A DNA stretch of 64,000 nucleotides from Himantopus leucocephalus (GCA_003993805.1 RSEF01000003.1:81081816-81145815), one strand, 5' to 3'. Positions 35,389-49,690 are shown, counted from the stretch's first letter. Translations and numbers: made by a program. Notes: a model not told the origin generated them from the letters alone.

Positions 35389-38300
35389 GAGTAGTTTAAT
35401 CTTAATAAATCCAGATAAAGCAGAGTATCCCCACTTCCAACCCAGCCTTAACTCAACTTTTGGAAATTACCCTATGAGTAATGGCATAGAAGTGGCCTGG
35501 AATAAAGCAAATAAAGTCAACAAATTTTTCAAGAGGAACTTTACATTACTGTAATTTCCACTGATCTGAAAAAAAAAATATTAACAGATATGGTCTTATA
35601 TCAAACTTTTTAATCTAGCTGTTATGTGTTTGACTAGCTCAATGAGTTCATCCAATATTAGATTTACTAATATTCGCTATTCAACTAATAGTGCTTGCAC
35701 ATTTCATTATTAGAAAACCTGAATTAATTACCATACAAAATGATTGCATAAATATGTTCTTGGTTTTCCAGCTTTTTAACATAAAAAGTGTATTAAAGTG
35801 CGGGATCCATTGACCGTGTTCTGGAAAGACAATGAGGTTAAAGATCATGCATATATGTGTCAATAAATAATAAAGCAAGCTATTAACCTCTTTTGTAGGA
35901 GTCAGTTTTTCTGCTGTGGTATCATCTGTGCATCTTTATTAGGGTAGTAATCATGTTACTGGCACTAGATTTAAAATGCTATATGCCTCATATGACTAAT
36001 TATTTTTCATTATAATTAACTAAATAAATATGAAGTTAAATTTAACAGTTTGTACAACCTTAGCATTAAACATCTGGATTAAATAACTAACATTGTGAGT
36101 ATGAAATTTTAAGCTTCTAGTAAAGAAAAAATATATACATACCTAATTCATTCTCCCTCAGTTTCACATGTGCATGAGTATCACATGCTACATGTGCTGT
36201 CCTACCTTCTCAGTTTTTTGTATACACATAACTAACACTACCCAATGTAAATGGACTGTAGCTTGAAATAATTATGTTCGAGAGGCTGTAATATTAGTCT
36301 GTTCATCACTACATTATTTTTATCAAAAGCACAGAAATTGAAACTGAGCAGTCCTGAAATTGCTCAGAATGACTCATGACAGTGTGAAAGTAAATTATAT
36401 TCTCCTCATCTATAGAAATGGGGGTAGTGATATTTTCAATGTCTGTTATTGTTTACAAAGCGTTTTGGAGACGAAAGGTGCAGTCTCACTCTGACTCCTT
36501 CTGCTATGCCATAAAAGTGTTTTATATTTTCTTCCTGTGGAGCAGTATGTCCCACAAGGACAAAGCTTTGAGTGTCAAAGTGCTCTGCTGATAGAGTCCT
36601 TAATATTATTATTAGGTTAATAAATGTGTGATGCCGCTGTTTTAAACAAGAGCACAATCTTTGGCAACAATATCATCCTTAGTGCCACTGCATATGTATT
36701 TTTCCCTAGTATGAATATTGCCTTCATGTGTGATTTAATTCCGTTGCTGTGCTTTTATTTAAATTTTTAAGAAGCATCAAAATAAGGGTACATAAAATCG
36801 GTGTCAAGAACATATAATGAATGTAATTACGATGTCTTTCAGCTCCAGAAACAGAAGTCTCCAAAACCACTTTAAGTGAAAAACTTTCGGTAATTGTATG
36901 TAAAAGCTGTCTCTTATCCTGTCTGTGGAAAAGCCACCAGAAGGCTATATAGCATTTTCAAGCACATATCCTTAATTGCAACACATTACACAATGTAAGA
37001 CATGCGTGCAGTACTGGCAGTAGCTGCACCGTCTTCTCAGAAATTATGTAGGCTGTCTCTTTGTCCCAGCAGATGGTATTTTTATGACCTGCAATTCCTG
37101 TGTTCAGGAAGCCTAGATGAGAAAATAGAAATGAAGGAAAATTGGGAATATAATTCTTGATGTGAAGAATGCCAAAAGACTGTAACCAAAGTTTTTCAGT
37201 CTTAATATTAGGCTTAACATGTGTTAAAGTGTTGTGTGTTACCACAAAACAAAAGCCTGTACAAAAGCCTGAAAAAGCACATAACTTCCTGCTGCTGCTC
37301 ACTTTTTATAAGGCTGGGTTCCAGCAAGTGTTTTCAGCATCCCACATCCATTCCATATAGTATGGTCATTTTAACGTATGAACAACAGATCATATCAGAT
37401 TGTTTCACCTTCACAAGTATAGATTTAATCAATCAACAATACCAAAACTTATGCCTGCCTTCATTTTTAACTTGTCCCAGCCTATAGGCTTAATCACATT
37501 TCATTTTTAACTGATAATTTGAAAATGGGATATATGCTTCAAAATTATTCTTTTTTCTAATATTCAAAGATGAGCAACTGAGCTGAGCTGTGATAAACAG
37601 CAAAAGATTTAAAAGTAGCAAGAGCTCCACATCTGTCAGTTCATTATCAGCGTGTGAATATGCCGGTTCATACTGTACACCATTTGATAAATGCCTTCCC
37701 CTAGACATACAAATACAGATGCACCATCCCGCCCTCAGTTCTGCTCTTCGTACTGCTGTAAATCTACCGTAACTCCTCAGACAGAAATCCTTTTAGATTT
37801 GTATCAGTACAACTAAAGGACAAATATAGCCACCCTAACTGAATATTTGATATGGTCCTCCAAAACTTCATTCAGAAAACAAAACTGTGGACAGCTTCTA
37901 CCCCTTGATCAACTTGTGATAAATAGAACAAAGCAAACAAATAATTTCCCAAGCACAAGGACTCCTAAAGAAACTGTCATTCTGATTAATCCCAAAGTAC
38001 TTTTTGAGTAAACAAGTGTTTATATTTAAAAGCCACAATGTGATTTCAAAGAGTTCGTTCTATCCCACTCATTGCTCATGGTTAGAGGTAATTGGAAGCC
38101 ACTTTCTCACTCTATTGATGATTAATGAGTGGCATTTTGGTTTTTTAAACATAACATTCTTTAGTCCAGTGTAGAAAGGCAGTAGAAATTAGTGGCTTAA
38201 TAACTTAGATTTTCAGAGCAGAGAATAATTAAAACGGTGAAAGGCAAAGGAGAGGGCACACAACAAGCCTTATTTAAACAAATCCTCCACTGAGAACTAA

Positions 38301-38519
38301 GAGAGCTTGGGACCACAAGCAGTAAGTAAAATAAATTAATTTTGGTCTGACTTGAGCAAATTTATTGATTTTATATAAGGATTTGATCCACCTTGTTAGT
38401 TGCCAGCATGAAAAATGAATCTCATTTGACAGGAGAGCGTTGAATGTGGAGATTGCAAGACTCTGAGTTGAAAAAGTAAGGGGTGAAAGACACTTTGTAT
38501 TCATACATTCAGAATTGCT

Positions 38520-38529
38520 GGGGGGGGGG
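38520..38529 (+). repeat. Poly(G) run of ten
   Basis: Ten consecutive G bases followed by tgggtt. The run is isolated in AT-rich sequence. Confidence 0.9.
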
Positions 38530-41500
38530 TGGGTTCATTCTTTCCTTTTTTAAAAAATATGAAACCATGAATATCCATACAAAGTTTAGCTTTCTTGCCC
38601 AGCACTGTACCTCCTTTCATGCTGTCAGCACAAAAATGATGACCTACCCATGTGTTTGAATAGATGTCTTCATAAGCTACTCAAAGGATAATGAATAATA
38701 CCATTCACATAGCTACTTCCATATAATACAACTAAACTGAAAAAAAATGCTCAAAATATGTGCCCACGAAAAAGAGACAGTTAAGAAAAATAAAAGTTAA
38801 AACCAGCAAAATTTGAAGCGAACTATACTAAGGTGGAGCTTCAGGATGGTATCATTTCTAGCTGGCTCTGGCAAATGACAGTCTTCTCTAGCCTTTGATT
38901 TTGCAGTTATTGAAAGCAGAAGATTTCAGATCAGACCTGGAATTCCAGTTGCTGGAGAACAAGAGAGTTTAGGAGTAGCCAGCCATATCACACAGACCTA
39001 GGTTTGGATTTTCTGTACATCTCATACTTGCCCTCCAGCAGCTCTAGATGACGTAGATTTCAAAGAGAGGTCAGAAAAAATAAGTTGCCTTAGAGGAACA
39101 ATCAGCAATGAAGATCTTTGCATTCCAGCTTCAGGATTCCGGAAAGGCATCCTCCTCATTCCCTGCTGCCTTGCATTGTGTGCAGTCATCCAAATTTCAC
39201 CCGTGCAGAGCATTACTCAAGTGTCCAGATACGCAAAGCGCTGACAGAACATACCACTTGTAACTAGGTATTAAAAACAAGTCAGGGAGGAGGAGGAAGT
39301 CTTGTAAAGTTTCAGACACTGTGTTATGGACTTTTGCACTTTAGTTCATTAGTTTTCATTTGATCCAAGTCAATGGTTTGCTCTGTGCTGCTATGGCATT
39401 AATTTTCAATGTTTTTTTCAGGGCAGGCAAAATCTTTCTGTTCTGTCACCCGAAGAGTCGATGAATGATTGGATATTATCACCTTGCAAATATCAGTGAT
39501 AGCTGATGGTCTCAGAGAAATTACTGTAAGGCATAAATTCTTATCATAAACACGTTCCCACAGCAATTATATTTCAGTGACAACAGAAAAACAAGAGAGA
39601 CTACTTTTTCCTCTCAACTCCAAAAGCAACCTCTGCTTTCCAATGCCAAGACAGGGTAACAGGCCACCACCCAGGATCTCATGTACAAAGCAACTATACT
39701 GTACCAATGTGAAGCAGAAATACTTCTCACTTCAAGAAAACGGAGCAGACCCAAGGCACAGGCAGAGCAGGCAGATGCCCTGGGCAGGACACTGCTGGGG
39801 AGGATGAGCTGGATATGGCTCACTGCTTACAATAACTGTTTCAGAGCCCTGAAAAATCAGCTCGCTTTGCTGCTGCCACCCAGGAGAGGCTGAAAGGTGA
39901 AGGCCGCTACTTGGTGATTCGACCTCCATAAAGCTTCAAACCCTGTGCTCTGCCATCGCCATCCCTCTTGTCATGACTGAAACAGCAAGCCGGTTTCCCC
40001 AGGATTTCTCTCAGCTCCTCATCCATCTCTGTCCCCTTTCTTCTGTTCCCCCTGCTCCTCTGGCAGCAGTAACCCAGGGTCGGTCAAAGTGTGAACCGCC
40101 TTTTTAGAGCAGCATATTAAATTTTGCCAACACTGCTGAAAATTGCTGTTCTACCTCCAAGAAAACATAGGCGCAGGACCACAACTTACTCCTGTGCAAC
40201 ACAGCACTGAATCCTGCCCTGACCTTAAAGTATATTCTCAGCCACCTGTCTTCAAGCAGATTAGCTGTCTTGAACTAGGCTAGATTAAACCTCTAGGTCT
40301 GTCAAAACAGAAACATTTTAAAGAGCACATGAAAAAATAATCTAAAAGAGGGACACTCAGTGAAATTCCATCAGCCAGATTTTTTTTTCCTTGTGCATGT
40401 AGAAAGTGAACTGGGTCACTCGGCATTCAGTGACTTTTTTTCTTACATGCTTTACCACACACAGTGATTACTACTCTAGATTTAGATCACAGTCACAGGA
40501 GGTTTAGTAATTTAATATTTTAAAATTAAAGTGGCACTTCAAATTAAAGGGGCACAAATACTATTTGAATATGGTAAATACTGATCATATAATTACATGG
40601 TAATTAATTTTCATGTGGTATCCATGTGATTATGAGATGGATATATGACTTTTCTGCCTTCTAAACAGCACTGCAGCTTACTAGTTAATTACTTTTAGAT
40701 CTGCTTAGTGTAATTACACAGCAATCCACAAAAGTCTGTACATATTCTGTCATTACTTTATGTTTACTAATAACAGCACCGAATTGCCTTAGGTCAGATC
40801 TTGTCCCTTCCTCTTCAGCATCCTGACACCATCGCATAGGTGCACTTTTTTTACAGAGGAAAAGGAGTGCAGGAATTTATGAGGATTTCTTGGGGGCTCC
40901 ACATCTTATATGCAATGTACAATGTATTCCAGTTCTACTGAGATTTCTTGTTCTGCAATGTAATGCAGGACAAAGAGAGGGGCTGAATAGTTTTGCATCC
41001 ATCCAGATACATTTTTTGTCTAAGTTGTTTATATTTAAACAGAACAATACTTAATGTCCTCTGTGCTTCCTCCAGGCTTCACATATGAGCAGTTCATGAA
41101 TGTTATCTCAGTGACTCAGACAAAGAAGTAGTTAAGTTGAAGAAAAAGAATCTAAATCTCATCAGGCAACATCTCTGTATCCAAGAGAAAGATCCTCCCA
41201 CCTGCAGCTGGAAGAGGAGTGAGGGAAGGGCAAGAATGTGCATTTGGTTGTTCTCTGTTCTTGCTGGCGTTCAAAATTAGCAGGCTGCTGTTCCAGTATG
41301 AGAGATGACAATGATGGGCATTATCCCACATATGATATAAATGGAGAAAAGACATAATAAAACTATAGTAGCTGTATATAACACTTGTGCCCTGTGGTTT
41401 GAATAGTTGCTTAGGGCTCTGTGTGTATTGTTCTTATTGTGCAAATGCAATGTTTTTCAGGGCGAGGGAAAATCCTGCAAGGAATTTACATTTTTATTTG

Positions 41501-43264
41501 TTTACTGGATCATCTACTTCACGGTCATGCTCAGATATGTAACATAAGCTCATCTCAGTTATCTACATCTTATCTAGGTCATTGTGTGTTACCATATTTT
41601 GGTAATATTGCTTAAACATGGTATGAAAAAAGCATAATTAACCCCTTCATGTCCAAATAAGTGGGAAAATTATGTTTTTATTAAATCAAAGGGGTGGGAT
41701 TTAGGAGGTTCTAGATCAAAATTTTGAGGGCCATGAGATACCTTTCCTGATGAAAGCAAATGCCAAGGGAACTGACTTCCAACAAGCTATGTGAGAGAAA
41801 TTATTTCCTCTACGGTCATGATTCATAAATCATCTTCAAGGCAAATCATTGTGACTTGTCTGTGATGGCAGTTTCAGCATCATAAACCATACATCATCCT
41901 AAAACAAATGGCAGCTTGCAATGTCCTTGTTAACAGCACACTAATACTAAATTTTTTCCTCAGATAATGAATTTTCAATGTATCCAAACTTATTGCATCA
42001 GACTTCAGCAAATCCTTATTATTATGTTTCACTAGCTAAAGTCAACAGTGTTTTTAAAAGCCTTTTAAAATGTTAATTTATGCACTGGAAGTAAAACAGG
42101 ATTCACCATCTGTCACAGAAGGTCACTGGCTATATTTGGATCCATTAATAAATTCATAGGTTGCAAACGAGTAGAGGTGAGCCACCCCCTGCAGTAGAAG
42201 AAGCTGGCCCAAATCTTTGTCTTGTTTCTGGGCCAAACTCATAAAGTTCATTCTGACTCAGATAAATTACATAGGGATGGAAAAGATAAGTTAGTCACTC
42301 TGCCTGCAAAACAACCCACCCGGATGGATCACTGTCAGATTGCAGGTCTGGCAGAGACACGCCAAGTAAGCAGGATGACACCTGACCTCCACCTGTGAAG
42401 TTCAGCATGAACTTCAGAAGACGCACAGAATTTAAAACCCTGTGAGGGCCATTGTGCACGTCTCTTCACTTTTTAAGTTTGAAGTCAGAGCTAAAAGGTT
42501 CAAAGGTGGGCAGCAGTTCCGACCTTTAGCAAGGAATAGACACCACTTATGGCTCTCCCTGCCGTTACCTGATTGCATCGTTGTTAAGTATTTCTGCTTC
42601 CTTCTGTGGTTTCTAATTGGTCTGCCTGTAGGAGATATTTACACCGAAGGGAACTGCTTTTCAGCCTAGCATTGTCTGGGCAGCACAAGATGTCTCAGAG
42701 ATTGCACTAGTATGATTTAACCATCAGTTTTCTGGGTGCTTTTCCGTGGTATTTCTGAAGTGCGAATAATAGAGGTAATCTGGAGATAAGAGAAGCTAGA
42801 GAATCGGCTCAAAGCCTTATCTATTCTCCTCCATAAGGAAATTGCCCGAGATAAAACTCTGGTAGGAGAAAGCTAAAGAGGGATTTTGGGTGGTCTACTT
42901 TAGCATTTTAGTTTAGATCAGGAGAGCATTTTTGAAGCAAATCTCCAGATTGTCCCCACTTACCCTGCTCAGGTTCACAATGTAGAACAGACTCAAAATA
43001 CAGGAACGGGACTTCTTTCAGATGACATTAAATTGGAAGATGAGCTCCATAAACACAGGACATGTGCTTTAGCCACCAAAGCACAGTCAGCCCACACAAC
43101 CAGACTACACCTAGTCTGATGTGAAATGGTACATAAACAGTTTAGACATTGGGTTCTGGGCACCAGCTCTACAGGTCTGATCATAATAGGCTTGCACAGT
43201 CTTCCAACATAGATCCAGGAGAGGTGTATTCTCTGCCCACAGGCCCAGAATCCCAATTCCCGCT

Positions 43265-43665
43265 CAGCCTGGAGTCGTCAGCCCCTGCTCCAGAAATGCC
43301 ACAGGAGTAATAGTCTCCACCCCTGTGTCTGTCCCAGCCCTCCGGATGGGGCCTTATGTTGTAGGCAACTTGCTTCTGGGTTGGACCCTTCAGCCATATG
43401 TTGTAGCTGCGTCACCAGTCCTGACTCTGGCCTTGTCTCCTTCTGTTCCTGATTGGACTTCCTGGCTGGACGCTGGACCTGGTTCACTGCTTACCGCACT
43501 GGGGGCTCTGCATGGACGCTGCTACCAGCACCCAGCCCTGCCCCACCACGCTCACACCCTCTGAGATGGAGCCCCATCAGTGTGCACAGTACCTGGGCTG
43601 CTGTCACCCTCAGCTCCCTGTTCTTTAGGGAGCAGCTGTCTCTCATTACACCCTGACACCAACAA
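43265..43665. other. GC-rich island of unknown origin
   Basis: This block is visibly richer in G and C than the sequence on both sides and has sharp-looking edges. Repeated wording such as 'ctggctggacgctggacctg', 'gcatggacgctgctaccagc' and 'cagccctgccccac' gives it the look of an interspersed repeat rather than a gene. Both strands hold short open frames (60 to 79 codons) with no recognisable domain. No CpG clustering strong enough to call a promoter was seen. It could be an LTR fragment of a family I do not recognise. Confidence 0.3.
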
Positions 43666-46633
43666 GACAAAACAGAAGTGTATGCATGCATTCCTTCTTT
43701 TTATATAAACATTTACTGGTTTATTCATTGTATGTCAGAAACAGGGACTTCTAAGATTCAAAGACACAAGCTGATGTCAGTCTGAGAATGACTCAGTACA
43801 CTTAACAAAGCACGAAAGATGATTTAGATATATTTCAAATGATGCTTTTTTCCCCTCTTGGAAATGAAAATTCACAATTTGCTGCAAGCAGGAATAGAAC
43901 CTCAGCTTCAGTGTAGTCCATTACTTTGGTGCTGCAAAACAGAGAAGCCTGAGAGCTGGAGTCCATCAGGTAAGGAAACTGGCAAAAACTCTGGCAAATT
44001 TCCAGCTGAAGGTTATCTGTCGAGAAAGGCTCATTAGATCTATCCCACAGTTTCATTAGAACTTCAATAAAAAGAATTATTTTTGAGAAACATTTAGATT
44101 TCACCAAGCCAGCATGTAATGTGAAAAAAAAAATCCATTTGATCCTTATCTTGAATTGGCTCTTTTTTCAACTGTTTACCAGAAATACAGGAGGTCAACA
44201 TCACACTAAACCCATAATCTGGCAATAAAGCATAGTTTCTGGGTCAGAATCAGAAGAAAAGAGACTGAATTAGATGCCAAGGAGGAATGACCTTATTGTC
44301 TGAGGGAAAAAGAAAAAAGGGAAACAGACAGAGAAGTGAGAGAGTCTCCCAGTAGCGCTAATGATTCCATATGAAGAACAATGCGTGCTAACCTTGTATG
44401 GAAAACGTTAAGTGCTTCTTTCTAGTATATATTAAACTATCACATTATGAAGCTTTAAAAATTTGACTTTTTTGTCCCTGGAGTTACAGTTACTCATCTG
44501 TTTAAACATCTGGAAAACTATTTTCAAGAAAACTTAAACGGAATCTAGATGAAGGCATATAAATTGAGATGAATATATTATGGATAAGGATTTATCTCAC
44601 CATTCTGCTTCCTCTGATCATGAATGGCAAACCAAATTTAGTTCTTCAGTGCTAATTTCACATGGTTGGACATACCTTAAAAAATAAGGTTCTTTATTTC
44701 ATACCATGCTTGACGCTAAAGTGAGAGTATCACTAGGGTATCTTATTAAATATATACCTGGAAACTGTATTGAATTCAGTGTTATTAGCAATGAAAAAAT
44801 CAATAAAAAGACAAACTGAAAATTCGCAAAACATCAAACACTTTAGCTTAAAAGAGAATGAGCCAACATACTCTTTGTTGTTGTTAATCATCATTTTGCC
44901 TCATCAATTTTTAATGGCAATCTGTCACTGGCAATATTTGGCATAGAAAAAAATACCACACGCTTGTATGTGAGTCTGACTGCGCACGTGCATATATCAG
45001 CATGTGTGGGCAGGTATTTCTTACCCCCAGACACACACGCAGACACGGGCAATTGGAAAAGTGTTTTGAGAAGACTGTAAATAGAGAAAGTGCATTTTCA
45101 CTTTCTTCCCAGGAAAGAAAAAATGGGAGAGATCCAGCCTCAGAAGTCTGTCTCACTATGCTTTGTCTTTCTGTGAAAGTTTACCAAAGAATGGAGGAAA
45201 TGATAATTTCCTCCATTTCTCATTTGCCTTTTTCTCATAGCATGCTTTGCAACTTGGACTAGCCCGTCCTCAGATTTCTCCTCTTTCAGCAGGTATTATC
45301 TGTTCCTTCCTGTCAAAGCTCTCATGATAATCATCACGTTGCTATTAGGATTATTCCAGTCCTAATGATCAGTCTCTAAGAGTGGGTTTTTCCTTTGCAT
45401 CAAGGTTCATCCATTTTTTAGCTTCATTTTCAGAGGAAAAGAGGCTTATGTGATCTTGTCTCTTTCTGTTGATCTATGTATCGATCCTTGAAAGAATTTG
45501 AACTCAGGGGCCAGTTTCTAAAAAACTTGACAGAGAGGTAAAGCTGAAAGATATTCACTTCTGACATGCTTGGGGGTGGGGTTGAGGACAAGCCAAGTAG
45601 AGGAGACACCTCCCATTTGTGTCTCCACTGCAACGAAAGTCACCCCTTATTAGATGTCAAAACAAAGAAACAAATCCATAGGAAATCATGACTCTGCTCT
45701 CATGAGGGAAGCTTCTGTCATCAGCAAAAGAGAACTAATTTTCTTCACTGTGGAGCAAGGGCTGTGACAATTTAGCACTGAGTACATAACAAAAGAGATA
45801 TGAGGGATTATAGCCTTTCTTTTCTTAGTAATAAAACCCATGTTTACATTTGCCAGCTGCTGCAACAGGAACCCAAGTCCAGCCTGCTTTCGAGTAGGCA
45901 AGATTTTATTTTATGAAGATACAGAAGATACAAAATAAAGGATTGGCTGAATGATACTCATGTGAGTTCACCGCTTATTCCTTCAGGAGCTAACTTTTCT
46001 TGGCTAGTACGAATCAAACAATGCAAAAAAACCCCAAATGTGTCTGTGAGTGATGCATTTTAGAATACAGCAATAAATGTGTTTATTTCATTGCATTACT
46101 GTTCATATTTTTATATATGCAAGCAATAGCTTAGCTATGGAGTGTACAGGTCCTGTGAAGCTGGAAAAGCCTTGGCAGGAATAGACAGGGAGGTCAGATG
46201 CAGCTGAAGAAACAGGAGACTTGGTTCACTCCCCATACCAGCATGCCATGCAATGACAGTTTGTAAGAAGGACTATGACCGGCTTTACATCATGTGTCAA
46301 CTTCCCTGCCTGCTCAGTCTTTATTGGTGTCGAAATCTTGTTGTTCAGAGTGACAGACAACTGAACGTGACTTTAAAGGGTTAGGGACATTGTATTCAAG
46401 TGGAGTTCCAGCTGATTTAAATCAGGGATTTGCAGCACCCCTGATTTCCTAACCTGTTGTCTCCCCAGTGCTTACATGGGCATTCATGAAACCAAGAAGC
46501 CAGATCAGTGAGCTGATCTAACTCAGCCTATGTTTATATAGGTATATATTGTGGGGGCAAACCAGCTATAAAGTCAGTTTTCCTCACAGCTTCCCAAGCA
46601 ACAGTGGCACCAGAGGGGATCACGGGAACTATA

Positions 46634-46876
46634 TATCTGCAGGCAGAAGACGGGACCCTGGCATCACTACGATGGCCAGCTTAAATTCTGGTGGAAGCAC
46701 TTCCTGAGAGCATGCTCCGCCCCAGCTAAATGCAACAGAAGAAAAGAACATGCGNTATCTGCAGGCAGAAGACGGGACCCTGGCATCACTACGATGGCCT
46801 GCTTAAATTCTGGTGGAAGCACTTCCTGAGAGCATGTTCCACCACAGCTAAATGCAACAGAAGAAAAGAACATGCG
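46634..46876 (+). repeat. 121-bp direct duplication around a single N (likely assembly artefact)
   Basis: Copies at 46634-46754 and 46756-46876 both run from tatctgcaggcagaagac to gaaaagaacatgcg, with four substitutions and no length change. The only base between them is an N (46755). The natural locus probably holds one copy. Confidence 0.92.
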
Positions 46877-47185
46877 ACATGCAAGGGTAATATTAGCTAC
46901 ACAAGCAATTATGCTAAGAAGTGTTCACGTCCACTGATCTTGCTTGGAGAGTAATTGCCTTCCATCACAGATTTTTTTTTCAAGGGTGTCTTACTCTTTT
47001 CCTGTCATTAACATAGCTATGCTCCTGTTTGTATAACTGAGGTCTTTCCCTAAGAAACCCCGGCAATAGCTAATAGTTCCTTTATGCTCTATCTGCATAG
47101 TCACAAGGTCTGGATAAAAGAGTGGTACTCTTTGATTGCCAGACACATTCAGAGGTACAGTAAAAAAGATTTTTCTTACATTTAA
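46877..47185. other. Short non-coding spacer
   Basis: Nothing recognisable lies between the duplication and the next CR1 copy. Confidence 0.4.
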
Positions 47186-47702
47186 GTGGAACCTCCAGTG
47201 TTTCAGTTTGTGCTCATTACCTCTGGTCCTGTCACTGGTGCTCAGTGCTCTGGCTTTGCCTTCTCACACTGTCCCATCAGGTATTTATACACATTGATCA
47301 GATCCCCCGAGCCTTCCCTTCCTCTGGCTGAACAACCTCAGCTCTCAGCCTCTCCCCATTGGAAAGATGCTTCAATCTTTTAATCACCTTTGTGACCCTT
47401 TGCTGGACTTTTTTTTGTCTGTCCCTTGTACGGGGGAGTCCACACCCGGACCCAGCACTACAGGTGTGTTTCACTGGCACTGAGTAGAGTGGAAGGATTG
47501 CCTCCCTCGACTTGCTGGCATTGCAGGGGCTGTTGGCCCTTTTTGCTGCAAGGGCACATTGCTGTCTTATGTTCAAGCTGTTGTGCACCCGGACCCCCAG
47601 GTCCTTCTCTGCAGAGCTGCTTTCCAGCTGAGCAGCCTCCAGCATATACTGGGGCATAGGGTTATTTCTCCCCAGGTGCAGGACTTCGCATTTCCCATCA
47701 AA
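47186..47702 (-). mobile_element. CR1 LINE fragment lacking its 3' terminus
   Basis: On the minus strand this is an ORF2 C-terminal portion. The frame 47657-47298 carries EKDLGVRVHNSLN and QQCALAAKRAN, followed by REAILPLYS, the order found in CR1 ORF2. The plus strand shows the matching complement ('cagtttgtgctcattacctc' to 'ccaggtccttctctgcagag' to 'ggtgcaggacttcgcatttc'). The CR1 tail with its short terminal repeat is missing at the low-coordinate side, so the copy is truncated at both ends. Its subfamily resembles the copy at 60.2 kb. Confidence 0.8.
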
Positions 47703-49220
47703 GCATTAACATGTAAAAGAATATTAGACATTAAAATCACTCATAGTGCTGCATTATGTATCTCAGAATATGAAGTATTTGAAAGGGCAGATGCTGTCTG
47801 ACCACATGCAGGTAATTTTCATTCTGTTAAATAAGTACAAACTCTCTTTATGTGTCAGGACTTCTCACATCTTAAAGAAAATGCCTTGAAGGAGAAGAAA
47901 TCAGAAGAAACTGGTAAATTTGGTATTGCCTATCCAGTTTGAACTCTCTTGCTACATTAATGTAAACCTAAAGTGGAGGGAGGGGGGAAGAAACAAAAAT
48001 AGTACGGTGTGACAAAACCCCAGTTTAGTTACATGGGTGAAAAATGTGAGAATAGGTGCAAATCTAAAAAAAATCAGATTCTATTTCTTGATAATTTTAG
48101 TTTCCAAGACTTCCCTTTTAAAAGAGTTAAATGAAAAGATTATTAAACCATTTTCCTGTTGCAATTTCCCAGAGTAGAACGTAGAAGCAGAAGCAAAGAC
48201 CTGATTCACTCAGATGGTGAGTGCTCTCAACCCCCACTAACATGAGCTTCTTACTATATGGAGTCCCAATTGTTTTACATAAAAAACCACACACCTTGCT
48301 TTCCATATGGGAAGGCACAGACAGGAGGCTGGAAAAATGTGATATACAGGAATTCATGTGGTGGGTTTGGGTTGGGATTTTTTTTTCAAAATTAGGATAT
48401 GCATTCCCACTCCTTATGGGTATCTGCAGGCAGTTGCAGGTTTTTTTTGGAGAGGAGCTTTAACTTCAACTCTATTTCCATCTGCGGTGCTTGATTTAGG
48501 AATGATATATCCACAGCTCGGTGCCATAGAGATGTGTAATTCACAAAGACAATAGATAGGATAATATAGATGGGAAAAAACACCTTGAAGGCTTTTCACT
48601 TTTATGTTGATGTTTTTACGATAAGCCTTGGAAACTCAACGCTTGGCACCTAAGACCACAGCTGCTGAGCATTTGTCATCCTCTTGGGCAGGTGGTGTGA
48701 AAGGTCACAGGTTTAATAAACCTTTTAAAATGACAGGCATGAGAAAGTTGTTCATAACTGTGGGGGCCTCTTGCAGTGTGGTGTTCTTGCCATGAAGACC
48801 TGCTGCTCCTTCCCTCCCTCCTTCCTCCAGTCATACGCAGCCACTGACAAGGACATGCTGCAAAATGCTTCCTGCCTTGCTCCTCAGCCTTGGAGAACTG
48901 CAAAACAAACTAGGATAACTTTAAACAGTAAATTCCTAAGTGCTGTCCCAAAAGCCTAAGCAAAACCTTTCCAGCTCTTTCCACATCACGACCAACCTGA
49001 AGCCAGAATGGCTAGGTCTGAGCATGGTGGTTTCCCATGTCTCTATGCCCTGTCCTTGGATGTGCCAACATGAACTGAAAACATGAATTTTGGTAAAAGC
49101 TTTTCCTGCAGTTAATTCTGACCCCCTTCTCCCATGAAGATCCTATGGTGTCTTTACTAAAGTTCATTTTCAAGACATGAAGTTCATAAAATTCATAAAG
49201 AACACAAGATATAAAGTTCA
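47703..49220. other. Non-coding sequence
   Basis: No gene or repeat was recognised between two CR1 copies. Confidence 0.4.
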
Positions 49221-49675
49221 TGATTGAAGACAGCCAGCATGGCTTCACCAAGAGCAAGACCTGCCTGGCCAACCTAGTGGCCTTCTATGATGGAGTGACT
49301 ACATCAGTGGACAAGGGAAGACCTATGGATGTCATATATCTGGACTTCTGTAAGGCCTTTGACACGGTCCCCAACAACAATCTTCTCTCTAAATTGGAGA
49401 GACAGGGATTTGATGAGTGGACTGTTTGGTGGATGAGGAATTGGTTGGATGGTCACATCCAGAGGGTAGTGGTCAACAGCTCAATGTTTGGACGGAGATT
49501 GGTGACAAGTGGTGTCCCTCAGGGGTCTGTATTGGGGCCAAAACTGTTTAATATCTTCATCAATGACACAGACAGTGGGATTAAGTGCACACTCGGCAAA
49601 TTTGATGATGACATCAAGCTGAGTGGTGCAGTTGACACACCTGAGGGACGGGATGCCATCCAGAGGGACCTCAAT

Positions 49676-49690
49676 AAGCTCGNAAGCTCG
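49676..49690 (+). repeat. 7-bp direct duplication around a single N inside CR1
   Basis: The bases aagctcg occur at 49676-49682 and again at 49684-49690 with an N at 49683. Removing one copy plus the N (8 bases) returns the downstream CR1 frame to phase with the upstream part, which supports an assembly origin. Confidence 0.85.

Larger units (their letters stand above)
33722..46633. other. Gene-poor non-coding sequence
   Basis: No gene or clear mobile element was recognised over about 13 kb. Contents noted are the A run with an N at 35371-35388, a G run at 38520-38529, and a GC-rich island at about 43265-43665. Open frames are all under 110 codons and unlike known proteins. Confidence 0.4.

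Noticed and set aside
46667..46954. Tandem duplication that could be a real minisatellite
   Set aside because: Exactly two copies with an N as the only joint base fits an unmerged contig overlap better.
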